Part shown: piece by piece, positions 31,218-39,978 of the stretch | Numbering within the stretch: position 1 is the first letter of the stretch | How the letters are laid out: each line of letters starts with the position of its first letter | Source of the DNA: a bacterium | GTDB lineage: Bacteria > Patescibacteria > ABY1 > JAGPKW01 | Direction: 5' to 3' | Assembly: GCA_021780535.1 (NCBI GenBank) | Contig: JAJXYN010000012.1 | Coordinates: 72,329 to 136,328 of the forward strand | DNA: 64,000 bases | The notes under the pieces: generated by a model | Told to the model about the DNA's origin: nothing | Database searches by the model: none | The model's input: only the letters and a program-made list of their open reading frames with translations | Translations under genes and position numbers: made by a program

Positions 31218-33341
31218 ATGTTAAAAGTTCAAATAGAAAAAAATAAAATATTTTCTCCTCTTAGAAAAAAATGGTTAATAAATACTCCAGAAGAAGAAGT
31301 CAGACAAGGTTATATTTGTAAGCTTGTTAATGATTATGGGTATGATTTAGAACAAATAGATGAAGAGTTGCAGGTAAATAATAGTTTAAGAGGACAAGGT
31401 AAATCAAGAGCAGATATTGTCATTTGGAAATCAAAAGAAGAAAGGTTGAGCAAAAAAAATGCTTTTATTGTTGTTGAATGTAAATCTGATAATGTTGTTA
31501 TACATCCAGAAGATTATTATCAAGGTAATAACTATGCTTCTTGGGCAAGGGCTAAATTTTTTATTACTCACAATAATGCTGAAACAAAGTATTTTCAGAT
31601 GCTTGAAGATAAATTACCTATTGATTTAAATGAAATAGCTAATATACCCAAAGCGGAAGAAGTAAATAATGAGATTAGATTGAAAGAGTTAGTTGATGAA
31701 ACTAAAGTATTTACTAGAGATGAATTTTCAAAGTTACTTTATAAATGTCATACAATAATTAGAAATAATGACAAACTTTCTCCTGAAGGTGCTTTTGATG
31801 AAATTAGTAAAATATTATTTATTAAGATAAGATATGAAAGACAAAAAGGGAAAAATATATTTTCTCTTGCTCGTTTTAATGAATTAAAAAATAATTATGA
31901 AGAAACTGCTTCTAGAAACTCTAAGCCGTTTTATCAAAATTTATTTGAAAAAACAAAAGATGATTTAGAGAAAGATGAACTTTTTGAAACGAATGAAGAG
32001 ATAAAAATTCGTGAAAATAGCTTTGAACAAATAGTAAAAGAACTGGAGAAATATAATCTTTCAGATACAGGAGATGATGTTAAAGGAATAGCTTTTGAGC
32101 AATTTTTAGGCAAAACATTTAGAGGTGAGCTTGGGCAATTTTTTACTCCTAGAACAATAGTTGATTTCATGGTTGATATTTTAGACCCAAAAGAAAATGA
32201 TTTAATTTGTGATCCTTGTTGTGGATCTGGTGGTTTTCTTATTAAAGCTTTTGACTATATTAGAGCTAAAATTGAAGCTGATATTTTGAGACAAAAAGAA
32301 GAAATCAAAAATAAATATTTTGATGAAAAGTATCAAAAATTAGATGATAAAGAAAAGCAAAAGATTGATGATACTGTAGAACGTGAATTTAAGAAATTGA
32401 ATCAAGAACTAGATAATAAAATAGAAAAATCTAGATTACATAATTTATCTCATAATTGTATATATGGTTCTGACGCTAATCCAAGAATGGCAAGAACTAG
32501 TAAAATGAATATGATTATGCATGGTGATGGTCATGGTGGAGTTCATCATAATGATGGATTATTGGATGTTAATGGTATCTTTGAAAACCGTTTTGATATA
32601 ATTCTTACAAACCCTCCTTTTGGTTCAAGAGTTGGCAAAGATCACAAAATAACAGATAATGATAATAAATATAAAGGCAAAGAATCTTATATTAAAGAAA
32701 AATTTGGTGATGCAGGTTTAAATGCAATATCTAATTTAGAGAATAACATTGGTAAAAATCTTATAGAAACTTATGAAACTGGAAGTTTTTCAACTCTTAC
32801 AGAAGTTTTGTTTATGGAACGTTATCTAAGATTGCTTAAGCAAGGTGGGAAAATGGCCGTTGTTTTGCCAGAGGGTTTTTTAAATAATCCAAATTTACAA
32901 AAAGTAAGAGAATATTTTGAAGGTAGAGCTAAGATTGAGCTTATCGTTTCTATCCCTCAGGATGTATTTATAGCTAGCGGGGCTACGGTAAAGCCCAGTT
33001 TGGTGTTTTTACAAAAATTTACTCAAGTAGATAGTAAAAAATATGAAAAAATAAAAGAGGAAGTAAATAAAAATATTATAGAAAAATATCAAATTCAAAT
33101 AGATGAATTAGAAAATGAATTAGAAAAACTAAAAGGAGATAAAAGAAAACTAAAGAAAAAAGAATTGGATAATTTAGAAATTCTTATTGAAACTGAGATA
33201 AAACAGGAGATTAAAAATAAATTTGATTATCAAATACCAATAGTAGAAGTTGAAAAAGCTGGCATTACAACAACAGGAGAAAAATGTGAAAATGAACTTT
33301 TAGATGTAGTAAAAGAGTATAGAAAATATAAATCTAAATAA
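31218..33341 (+). CDS. Fused restriction nuclease-N6-adenine methyltransferase (type I/IIB/IIG-like)
   Basis: 707 residues. Residues 1-130 resemble the HsdR N-terminal nuclease fold: Asp66 in SRADIVIW and Glu87-x-Lys89 in FIVVECKS form a PD-(D/E)XK site. From about residue 155 it is an HsdM-type methylase: helical N-domain, GQFFTPRTIVDFMVDIL, SAM motif DPCCGSGGF (about 331-339) and catalytic NPPF (about 463). The end is helical. With the specificity subunit next, and no separate HsdR translocase, it resembles BcgI-type enzymes where one chain cuts and methylates. An upstream ATG at 31207 runs straight into a stop, so 31218 is the start. Confidence 0.85.
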   Translation: MLKVQIEKNKIFSPLRKKWLINTPEEEVRQGYICKLVNDYGYDLEQIDEELQVNNSLRGQGKSRADIVIWKSKEERLSKKNAFIVVECKSDNVVIHPEDYYQGNNYASWARAKFFITHNNAETKYFQMLEDKLPIDLNEIANIPKAEEVNNEIRLKELVDETKVFTRDEFSKLLYKCHTIIRNNDKLSPEGAFDEISKILFIKIRYERQKGKNIFSLARFNELKNNYEETASRNSKPFYQNLFEKTKDDLEKDELFETNEEIKIRENSFEQIVKELEKYNLSDTGDDVKGIAFEQFLGKTFRGELGQFFTPRTIVDFMVDILDPKENDLICDPCCGSGGFLIKAFDYIRAKIEADILRQKEEIKNKYFDEKYQKLDDKEKQKIDDTVEREFKKLNQELDNKIEKSRLHNLSHNCIYGSDANPRMARTSKMNMIMHGDGHGGVHHNDGLLDVNGIFENRFDIILTNPPFGSRVGKDHKITDNDNKYKGKESYIKEKFGDAGLNAISNLENNIGKNLIETYETGSFSTLTEVLFMERYLRLLKQGGKMAVVLPEGFLNNPNLQKVREYFEGRAKIELIVSIPQDVFIASGATVKPSLVFLQKFTQVDSKKYEKIKEEVNKNIIEKYQIQIDELENELEKLKGDKRKLKKKELDNLEILIETEIKQEIKNKFDYQIPIVEVEKAGITTTGEKCENELLDVVKEYRKYKSK

Positions 33342-33342
33342 C

Positions 33343-34698
33343 ATGGTTTCTGTGATAAATAAAATTGAATATAAATATTTACAATTCACATCTTTTAAAA
33401 ATTGGTTAAATTGGGATGTAAAAAGTTATGCAAAAAACAATCTTAAATCAGATTATGAGTTTATAAAATTAGGCTCTGTGTTAAAAGAACATGTTGAAAA
33501 AGTAAAATTAAAAGATTTTCCAGACAAAGAGTTTGGTATTTTAGGTGTAAATAATAAAATTGGTATTTTCGATGCTTATTTGGAAAAAGGTTCAAAAATA
33601 AATCAGCCATATAAAATATTAAAAAACAATTGGATTGCTTATAATCCTTATCGTGTAAATGTTGGTTCAATAGGAATTAAAACACAAAATGAAAAATATG
33701 AGTATATAAGTAATGCTTATGTTGTTTTTAGTTGTGATGAACAAAGATTAGATACGGATTTCTTTTTTAGACTTTTTAAAACAGATACATTTAATAATCT
33801 TGTTAAGAAATCAACGAAAGGTTCTGTTCGTCAAAATCTTTCTTTTGATTTACTTAGTAATATTCAAATTCCTTTGCCTTCTATTAGTGCTCAAAAAGAA
33901 TTTATAAAAATTTATAATAATAAAATATCAGACATTAAAAAACTAGAAATTCAAGTTAACGAAATAAGTAGTAAAATTGAAAGTTATTTAATGAAAGAGC
34001 TTAATATAAGCGTAGAGAAAACTCAAAAAATAAAAGGTCTTCATTTTGTAAATTTTAAAAATTTAAATAAGTGGACATTAAATGAAACAACTTTAGAGAA
34101 AATACAAGAAAAATCAAAATATAAGGCTGTCCCAATAGAAAAAATATCAGAAAGTATTTTAAGAGGAAAATCTCCAAAATATGACGATAATTCTAATTGT
34201 GTTATTTTAAATCAAAAATGTAATCGTTGGGATGAAATTGATTTGGAATTTGCAAAAACAGTAAATAAAGAATGGCTAAATAAGCAAACTCTTTTTACTA
34301 AAGAAAGTGATGTTTTGATAAATTCAACCGGCGAAGGAACAATTGGAAGATCTACGTATATATTAAAAAGTTATGAGGGGTTACTTTTTGATAGTCATCT
34401 ACTTTTATTTAGGGGAGATAAAAAAATTATAAATGGAAAATATTTTGTGTATTGGTTTAATTCAACAATAAATCAACAATATCTGAATGAAATAAAATCA
34501 GCGCAAACAACAAAACAAACAGAATTAGGATCTAATAATTTAAGTAATATGTTGATTCCTTTACCACCTCTTGAAACGCAAGAAGAAATAGTAAATCAAA
34601 TAGATTCTTGGAAAAATAAAATTAAGGATATTAATGAAAAAATTGAGTCATTAAGAGAAGGTGCTCAAAAAGAATTTGAAGTTAATCTTTTTAAATAG
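33343..34698 (+). CDS. Restriction-modification specificity subunit (HsdS-like)
   Basis: 451 residues with the two-target-domain layout of HsdS. Each half has a variable recognition domain and then a conserved helix: LLSNIQIPLPSISAQKEFIK in the first half and LSNMLIPLPPLETQEEIVNQ in the second, each followed by a long spacer helix. It would set the split target sequence for the fused nuclease-methylase that ends one base before. Halves differ in sequence, so the target is probably asymmetric. No frameshift. Confidence 0.88.
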   Translation: MVSVINKIEYKYLQFTSFKNWLNWDVKSYAKNNLKSDYEFIKLGSVLKEHVEKVKLKDFPDKEFGILGVNNKIGIFDAYLEKGSKINQPYKILKNNWIAYNPYRVNVGSIGIKTQNEKYEYISNAYVVFSCDEQRLDTDFFFRLFKTDTFNNLVKKSTKGSVRQNLSFDLLSNIQIPLPSISAQKEFIKIYNNKISDIKKLEIQVNEISSKIESYLMKELNISVEKTQKIKGLHFVNFKNLNKWTLNETTLEKIQEKSKYKAVPIEKISESILRGKSPKYDDNSNCVILNQKCNRWDEIDLEFAKTVNKEWLNKQTLFTKESDVLINSTGEGTIGRSTYILKSYEGLLFDSHLLLFRGDKKIINGKYFVYWFNSTINQQYLNEIKSAQTTKQTELGSNNLSNMLIPLPPLETQEEIVNQIDSWKNKIKDINEKIESLREGAQKEFEVNLFK

Positions 34699-34726
34699 AT
34701 GCAATAAAGTAAAATTTATAAAAAAT

Positions 34727-34757
34727 AAAAAACTAAGATTTATTTCTTAGTTTTTTT
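34727..34757 (+). terminator. Rho-independent terminator
   Basis: Stem AAAACTAAGA/TCTTAGTTTT followed by T, after the specificity gene. Confidence 0.8.
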
Positions 34758-34865
34758 ATTTTTTATAAAGTTCATGATTTGTTCATTTTTTGCATACCTT
34801 ATTGAAAAAACATTTAAAAGGTGTATCATTAAATAGTAAATATACTAAATGATTTTTATAAAAAT

Positions 34866-36140
34866 ATGAATGAAATTATATGTCCAAATTGTAAAAAAGC
34901 TTTTAAAGTTGATGAGGCTGGTTTTGCTGATATTCTTAAACAAGTCCGCGATGAAGCGTTTAGTAAAGAATTAAAAGAACGTGAGAGAATGTTTGCTGAA
35001 GATAAAGAGAATTCTATTAAATTAGCTGAAGCAAATATTAAAAATTTGTTACAAAAAGATATTTCAAAAAAAGAAACGGAAATAGCTGAAATAAAAGCTA
35101 AAAAAGATTTAGAGATTGCTGAACTTGATGCAAAAAAAGAAGCTGAATTGGCTGAAATGAAATCAAAAATAGATAATGCAGAAATTGAGAAAAAACTTGC
35201 CGTAACTGAAGCAGTAAATAAAATTGAGAAAGATCGTGATAATCTTGCAGGTGAATTAAAAATTAAAGATACAGAAAAACAATTACTTGAAACATCATTA
35301 AAAGAAAAATATATCACAGAACTTAAAACAAAGGATGATATTATTAAAATGAAAGATGATGAAATTGCTCTTCGTAAAGATATGAAAGTTAAACTTTCTA
35401 CAAAAATGATAGGTGAAACATTAGAACAACATTGCGAAACAGAGTTTAATAAACTTCGTGCTACTGGTTTTCAAAATGCATATTTTGAAAAAGATAATGA
35501 TGTAAAAACTGGTAGTAAGGGTGATTATATTTATCGTGAAAATACTGAAGAAGGTAATGAAATTATTTCTATTATGTTTGAAATGAAAAATGAAGGAGAT
35601 GAAACTGCTACAAAGAAAAAAAATGAAGATTTTTTACGTGAGCTTGATAAAGATCGTATAGAGAAAAAATGTGAATACGCGGTGCTTGTTACTCTTCTTG
35701 AATCTGAAAATGAATTATATAACACTGGTATCGTTGATGTTTTTCATAAATATCCAAAAATGTATGTAATTCGTCCACAATTTTTTATTCAAATAATAAC
35801 TTTATTACGTAATGCAGCTACGAATTCTCTAAAATATAAAGCAGAACTTGCATTAGTAAGAAATCAAAATGTTGATATTACAAATTTTGAGGACAATGTA
35901 AATAAATTTAAAGAAGAATTTGGAAGAAATTATGAATTGGCCAGTCGTAAGTTTAAAACAGCTATTGAAGAAATAGATAAAACAATAGATCATCTTCAAA
36001 AAACTAAAGAAGAACTTTTATCATCTGAAAACAACCTTCGTTTAGCCAATAATAAAACAGAGGATTTAACCATTAAAAAACTAACACGTGGTAATCCTAC
36101 TATGACAGCTAAATTTGCAGAGATTACAAATATTAAATAA
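34866..36140 (+). CDS. DUF2130 family protein (predicted nuclease)
   Basis: 424 residues. The N-terminal zinc knuckle CPNCKKAFKVDEAGFADI and the long coiled coil (residues 30-165) are typical of DUF2130. The conserved domain follows: EQHCETEFNKLRATGF, KGDYIYRE, SIMFEMKNEGDETATKKKNE and YAVLVTLL. The Asp...Glu-x-Lys pattern there (GDY, FEMKNE) suggests a PD-(D/E)XK-like site. First gene of a three-gene operon with KTSC and OLD proteins (gaps 14 and 2). Function undetermined for the family; genomic company points to defence. Confidence 0.85.
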   Translation: MNEIICPNCKKAFKVDEAGFADILKQVRDEAFSKELKERERMFAEDKENSIKLAEANIKNLLQKDISKKETEIAEIKAKKDLEIAELDAKKEAELAEMKSKIDNAEIEKKLAVTEAVNKIEKDRDNLAGELKIKDTEKQLLETSLKEKYITELKTKDDIIKMKDDEIALRKDMKVKLSTKMIGETLEQHCETEFNKLRATGFQNAYFEKDNDVKTGSKGDYIYRENTEEGNEIISIMFEMKNEGDETATKKKNEDFLRELDKDRIEKKCEYAVLVTLLESENELYNTGIVDVFHKYPKMYVIRPQFFIQIITLLRNAATNSLKYKAELALVRNQNVDITNFEDNVNKFKEEFGRNYELASRKFKTAIEEIDKTIDHLQKTKEELLSSENNLRLANNKTEDLTIKKLTRGNPTMTAKFAEITNIK

Positions 36141-36154
36141 TAACTAAAATATAT

Positions 36155-36367
36155 ATGCAAAGACAAAATGTTTCATCTTCTGATATTGCTTCAATTGGGT
36201 ACGATCAAAATTTATTCATATTAGAAATTGAATTTTTAAGTGGAGGAATATATCAATATATTAATGTGCCAAGTAGTATTTTTCAAGGAATAATGTCCGC
36301 TTCTTCTCATGGTGTTTATTTTCATCAATATATTAAAGATAAATATAGCTGTAATAAAATTAAATAA
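36155..36367 (+). CDS. KTSC domain protein, 70 aa
   Basis: Small protein formed by one KTSC domain: QNVSSSDIASIGYDQNLFIL, FLSGGIYQYINVPSSIFQGI and ASSHGVYFHQYIKDKY match the family core (Tyr-x-Tyr-x-x-V-P and the G-x-[YF]F segment). KTSC domains resemble a lysyl-tRNA synthetase C-terminal piece and occur near phage and nuclease genes. Sandwiched between DUF2130 and the OLD-type ATPase, two bases before the latter, so probably an accessory subunit of that system. Confidence 0.8.
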   Translation: MQRQNVSSSDIASIGYDQNLFILEIEFLSGGIYQYINVPSSIFQGIMSASSHGVYFHQYIKDKYSCNKIK

Positions 36368-36369
36368 AT

Positions 36370-38256
36370 ATGTTTTTAACAAAATTAATAATAATAAATA
36401 ACAAAAGTTGCAAAAGAGTAATTTTAGAACCATCTAAGGATGAGCCAGAAATTTTGATTGGTATAAACGATTGCGGAAAGTCTACAATTTTAAAGTCTTT
36501 AGATTTATTTTTTGATGAGAAAAAAAATTTTAGTTTTATTAAAGAAGATCAACAAAAAAATGATCTTTCAAACTCTCCTTTAAACAACTTAGAAATCAAT
36601 GAATTATTAGAAGAAAATAAGTATCCAAGTTTTTTTGAGTATTCTGGTGATGTTATTATCGTTATTTGTCAATTTGAGGTAGAAGAAAATGATTTAAAAA
36701 ATAATGAATTTCAAGAAAGTTCAAAAAATGCTCATTTAAAATGGAGTATTATTGATAATAAAATAAATTTAATGCGTGTATTTCATAATTCTGAACAAGG
36801 ATCACAGAATTTGAGCGGGTATTATTTACTAACTAATGATTATAAAGATAATGAAAGTTATTTAGAGTTATGGAATAAGCCAGCTAAAGAATTAACAGAA
36901 ATTAAGAAAAAATTTAATATTGATAATAAAGATGTAGATAATGAAAATAATGTTGGTCGTTTAAAGAATATTGAAAATATAGAGGCAATTTATAAAAAAA
37001 TGCCTACCTTATGTATGAAATGGTCTAAATATAGTGATTTTTCAAAAGATAAAACATTCTACCCAAATTTTAAATATTTGGATTGGAATTTTTCTTTAAA
37101 GGAATTAGAAGATATAGCTACTGAGGCAATGAATAAGGTGACAGAACCACTACTTCAAGAGATAAGACAGTTGGTTTCTGAAAAACAATCCGAAGCTATA
37201 ATCGGTGTTAATAATGAATTTGCTAGTATGATGGGAGATTTGAAAGATGATCTACCTAAGTGTGTAAAAAAAATTAGCTCATCAGTATTTTTTGATGTAA
37301 GTCAAAAGGTTACTGATATAAAACTAGAAAAAGAAAATGTTGATGGAGAAATACATATAGATAATCAAGGAGAGGGCATAAAGAGGCAGATTTGGTTTGC
37401 GTTGTTAAAGTGGCGTAGTAAATTAATATCTAATGAAAATAAATCAAATAAATATGTTTGGTGTTTTGATGAACCAGAAACACATTTATATCCTGCCGCA
37501 CAAAGGCAACTCTTTGAGACATTAAAAGAAATGTGTAGTAATGAATTTCAAATATTATTGAGCACACACTCAACAATTTTTATAGATAGAACAAAAATTA
37601 GTGATGTTAAGCAAGTAACTTTAGAAGGTGGTTACTCAACTATTTATAAAAGCGATAACTCAACAGATCTTTTTAATTGTTTGGGTATAAAAAATAGTGA
37701 TTTTTTGTTTTTTGATAAGTTTTTAGCCGTAGAAGGCTTTACTGAGTATGGTTTAATTCCATATTTGTATCAGTTGAAATATTCTAGGTCATTATTAAAT
37801 GATGGAATACAAATCATCAACTTAAAAGGGGAAGACCAATATTTAAATAATAAAGGTATCTTAGAAAATATTTTATCTGATTTTCAGAAGACTAGTGATA
37901 AAATTTTTTATTTATTTGATAATGATACAGGAATGTCTGGCGACAATATTTTTACTTCTGGCACTTATGATATAGAAGATTCTATTGAAAATAATATTTG
38001 GATTGAATTTGTAAAAGATAATTGTGATATAGATATAACGGAAGATATTTTGAATAATGATATAAGAAAAAAATTAGAAAACAAGAATGGTAAAAAATTT
38101 TATAAGTTACTTGGAGATTATGTAGTAAAAAATTTAAAAGATGAAAAATATTTGCCATCTAAAGCTAGATCGGGTTATTTGTTAACTAAGTATTTTAAAG
38201 ACATTAAAGATATTCCTAAAAAAATTGATAACCTTTTTAACGCATTAAGTTCTTAA
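36370..38256 (+). CDS. OLD-family ATP-dependent nuclease (AAA ATPase plus TOPRIM)
   Basis: 628 residues. Walker A GINDCGKST is at residues 31-39, the ABC-like segment DNQGEGIKRQIWFALLKW lies near 335, Walker B VWCFDEPETHLYP near 363 and the His-loop LLSTHSTIF after it. The C-terminal TOPRIM has Glu in FLAVEGFTEYGL (near 452) and Asp-x-Asp in YLFDNDTG. OLD-like enzymes cut DNA and appear in anti-phage systems such as Gabija, but no UvrD-like helicase partner is present. Third gene behind DUF2130 and KTSC; a terminator follows. Confidence 0.87.
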   Translation: MFLTKLIIINNKSCKRVILEPSKDEPEILIGINDCGKSTILKSLDLFFDEKKNFSFIKEDQQKNDLSNSPLNNLEINELLEENKYPSFFEYSGDVIIVICQFEVEENDLKNNEFQESSKNAHLKWSIIDNKINLMRVFHNSEQGSQNLSGYYLLTNDYKDNESYLELWNKPAKELTEIKKKFNIDNKDVDNENNVGRLKNIENIEAIYKKMPTLCMKWSKYSDFSKDKTFYPNFKYLDWNFSLKELEDIATEAMNKVTEPLLQEIRQLVSEKQSEAIIGVNNEFASMMGDLKDDLPKCVKKISSSVFFDVSQKVTDIKLEKENVDGEIHIDNQGEGIKRQIWFALLKWRSKLISNENKSNKYVWCFDEPETHLYPAAQRQLFETLKEMCSNEFQILLSTHSTIFIDRTKISDVKQVTLEGGYSTIYKSDNSTDLFNCLGIKNSDFLFFDKFLAVEGFTEYGLIPYLYQLKYSRSLLNDGIQIINLKGEDQYLNNKGILENILSDFQKTSDKIFYLFDNDTGMSGDNIFTSGTYDIEDSIENNIWIEFVKDNCDIDITEDILNNDIRKKLENKNGKKFYKLLGDYVVKNLKDEKYLPSKARSGYLLTKYFKDIKDIPKKIDNLFNALSS

Positions 38257-38305
38257 TATAATTTGTACACAATAATTGTTCAAATATTTCTCTAAAACTA
38301 AACAA

Positions 38306-38333
38306 AAAAGCACTTATACACAGTGCTTTTTTT
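38306..38333 (+). terminator. Rho-independent terminator
   Basis: Stem AGCACT/AGTGCT in A-rich/T-rich flanks with seven T, after the OLD-type gene. Confidence 0.8.
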
Positions 38334-38458
38334 GTTGGTTCTAAGATGAATTTTCAGAAATTTAATAAGATTTTAATTAGAAAATTAATAATTTGTTCAT
38401 CACCACTATGTTATAGTTTCTTTTGTTAAAAACTTAATAGAAGGGGATTTAAAAATAT

Positions 38459-38488
38459 TATTTTAAGACATAAGGAAATCTTAAAATA
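38459..38488. repeat. 10-bp inverted repeat
   Basis: TATTTTAAGA (38459-38468) and TCTTAAAATA (38479-38488), perfect, ten-base loop, just past the end of the HTH gene at 38520 on its strand. It may be a terminator or an integrase site. Confidence 0.5.
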
Positions 38489-38519
38489 GTGATTTTAATT
38501 AAAAATGGTTTGTAATTTC

Positions 38520-38711
38520 TTATTTTTTCTTTTCTTTGGCTTCTGGAAATACTTTTAAGAAATCATCTTCATTTACTACTACGATTTCTTTTTTTATTTC
38601 TCTTTTTGAGGCTTTTAGTTCTTTTGATAAGACTTTTCTTCTTATTGTTTCATAATGTACGCCGTATTTTTTTGATAATTCTAGTAGAGTATATTCTTTA
38701 TTATCGGACAT
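38520..38711 (-). CDS. Small helix-turn-helix protein (excisionase or regulator)
   Basis: 63 residues. Helix-turn-helix YTLLELSKKYGVHYETIRRK of the MerR/excisionase type, then a basic middle (ELKASKREIKKEI) and an acidic-basic tail ending AKEKKK. It diverges from the integrase gene at 38935; the shared 223-base gap holds a palindrome at the integrase -35. This is the standard position of an excisionase or integrase regulator. Which one cannot be told from sequence alone. Confidence 0.7.
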   Translation of the reverse strand: MSDNKEYTLLELSKKYGVHYETIRRKVLSKELKASKREIKKEIVVVNEDDFLKVFPEAKEKKK

Positions 38712-38808
38712 TTGATTTTTTGTTTATCTGATTTTATTAGATGTAATATATATTTTATCAGTAATTTTGGCTAATATAAATACTTTTTGAAATATGTTGA
38801 TAGGTCTA

Positions 38809-38837
38809 TTGTGTATCAATACACATTATGATATAAT
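38809..38837 (+). promoter_or_regulatory. Integrase promoter with overlapping palindrome
   Basis: TTGTGT (38809-38814), 17 bases, TATAAT (38832-38837). The palindrome TGTGTA-TCAA-TACACA (38810-38825) covers the -35, so a repressor bound there would block the integrase. Confidence 0.6.
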
Positions 38838-38934
38838 TTTTACATAAGAGATTGCTGACCATTTTAAAAGTGGTTGGTATTTTTATTTTTTTAAATATTA
38901 AATACTGACAATATCTAATAATTAACTTAAAAAA

Positions 38935-39864
38935 ATGGCAGAAATTATTAATATTGATAAGAGTAATATTAAAATAGTAAATGATTTTTTAGATTGGTTG
39001 GCTATCGGACATTCTTTGGAAACAGTTGATTCATATAAGTGGCCTTTGAGATTATTTTGTAAATGGTTATCTGGCAAAGAAAAAAATGTTATTGATATGA
39101 AAGAAAAAGATTTTGTAGCCTTTCATTTATTTTTAAAAGAAGACAGGCAGGTAAAAAATTCAACGATGGCTCATTATTTTACATCTATTAGAACACTTTG
39201 GAGATATATGTATAGAAATGAAATGGTAAATTATGGTGATGATAAAATTCCAATGCCAAAAGCTGATGATAAACAATCTTATCCTTATGCGGAAGAGGCT
39301 GATATAAATAAAATACTTGATTCATTTAGGGGCTGGGATATAAAAGATATTAGAGATAAAGCTATTGTTTCTTTATTGTATAAGACAGGTTTAAGAATAG
39401 GAGAGTTGAGAAGTCTTGATATTTCTGATGTTGATTTAGAATTTAAAAAAGCTACTGTTCAAACTGAAAAAAGGATAGGACACAAAAGAGAAATTTATTG
39501 GGATGATAAAACAAATGAATTTTTAAAAAACTGGATAGATACAAGAGAAGAATTTTTACTACAAGAAAGACGATCAGAAAATGCTTTATTTATAGGTATG
39601 ACAATGGGTAGTAAAGATAAAAGAATAGATAGATCAACAGTACAAAAGATGTTTAGAAAAAAAAGAGATGAGTTAGGAATAAATAAAAAACTAACACCAC
39701 ATTCTTGCAGACATGGATTCGGACATAGAGCAGTAGAAAAGAATGTAAATATTAGATATCTTCAAGTAATGCTTGGGCATTCAAAAATAGACACAACAAT
39801 GATTTATATGGGTTGTAAAAATAAAGACGTAGAAACTGCTTATAGACAATTAATGTTCGCTTAG
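38935..39864 (+). CDS. Tyrosine integrase/recombinase (XerC/D-like)
   Basis: 309 residues, full length. The N-terminal SAM-like core-binding domain (LDWLAIGHSLETVDSYKWPL) is followed by the catalytic domain: Arg in YKTGLRIGELRSL, H-x-x-R in HSCRHGFGHRAVE, His in MLGHSKIDTTM and Tyr in IYMGCK. It lies about 180 bases from the displaced rpsI tail at 40045, and a terminator follows. It most likely inserts the element into rpsI. The alternative, housekeeping Xer, is less likely given this position and the HTH neighbour. Confidence 0.88.
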   Translation: MAEIINIDKSNIKIVNDFLDWLAIGHSLETVDSYKWPLRLFCKWLSGKEKNVIDMKEKDFVAFHLFLKEDRQVKNSTMAHYFTSIRTLWRYMYRNEMVNYGDDKIPMPKADDKQSYPYAEEADINKILDSFRGWDIKDIRDKAIVSLLYKTGLRIGELRSLDISDVDLEFKKATVQTEKRIGHKREIYWDDKTNEFLKNWIDTREEFLLQERRSENALFIGMTMGSKDKRIDRSTVQKMFRKKRDELGINKKLTPHSCRHGFGHRAVEKNVNIRYLQVMLGHSKIDTTMIYMGCKNKDVETAYRQLMFA

Positions 39865-39871
39865 ACTAATC

Positions 39872-39899
39872 AAAAGAAGTTCCTAAAAAACTTCTTTTT
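39872..39899 (+). terminator. Rho-independent terminator after the integrase
   Basis: Stem AAGAAGTT/AACTTCTT followed by TTTG. Confidence 0.8.
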
Positions 39900-39978
39900 G
39901 GTTTAAAAATATAAATACTGTTGTGGTAAAAGTTAATCTCCACAATTAAATTTTACAAAATATTTAGTAGTTGATATA

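Noticed and set aside
36370..38256. Gabija GajA
   Set aside because: ATPase-TOPRIM layout fits OLD nucleases in general, but no GajB-like helicase gene follows.
38757..38790. Third copy of the 4137/8453 repeat (reverse complement TTGGCTAATAT)
   Set aside because: Only about 11 bases agree, within reach of chance in this A/T-rich sequence.
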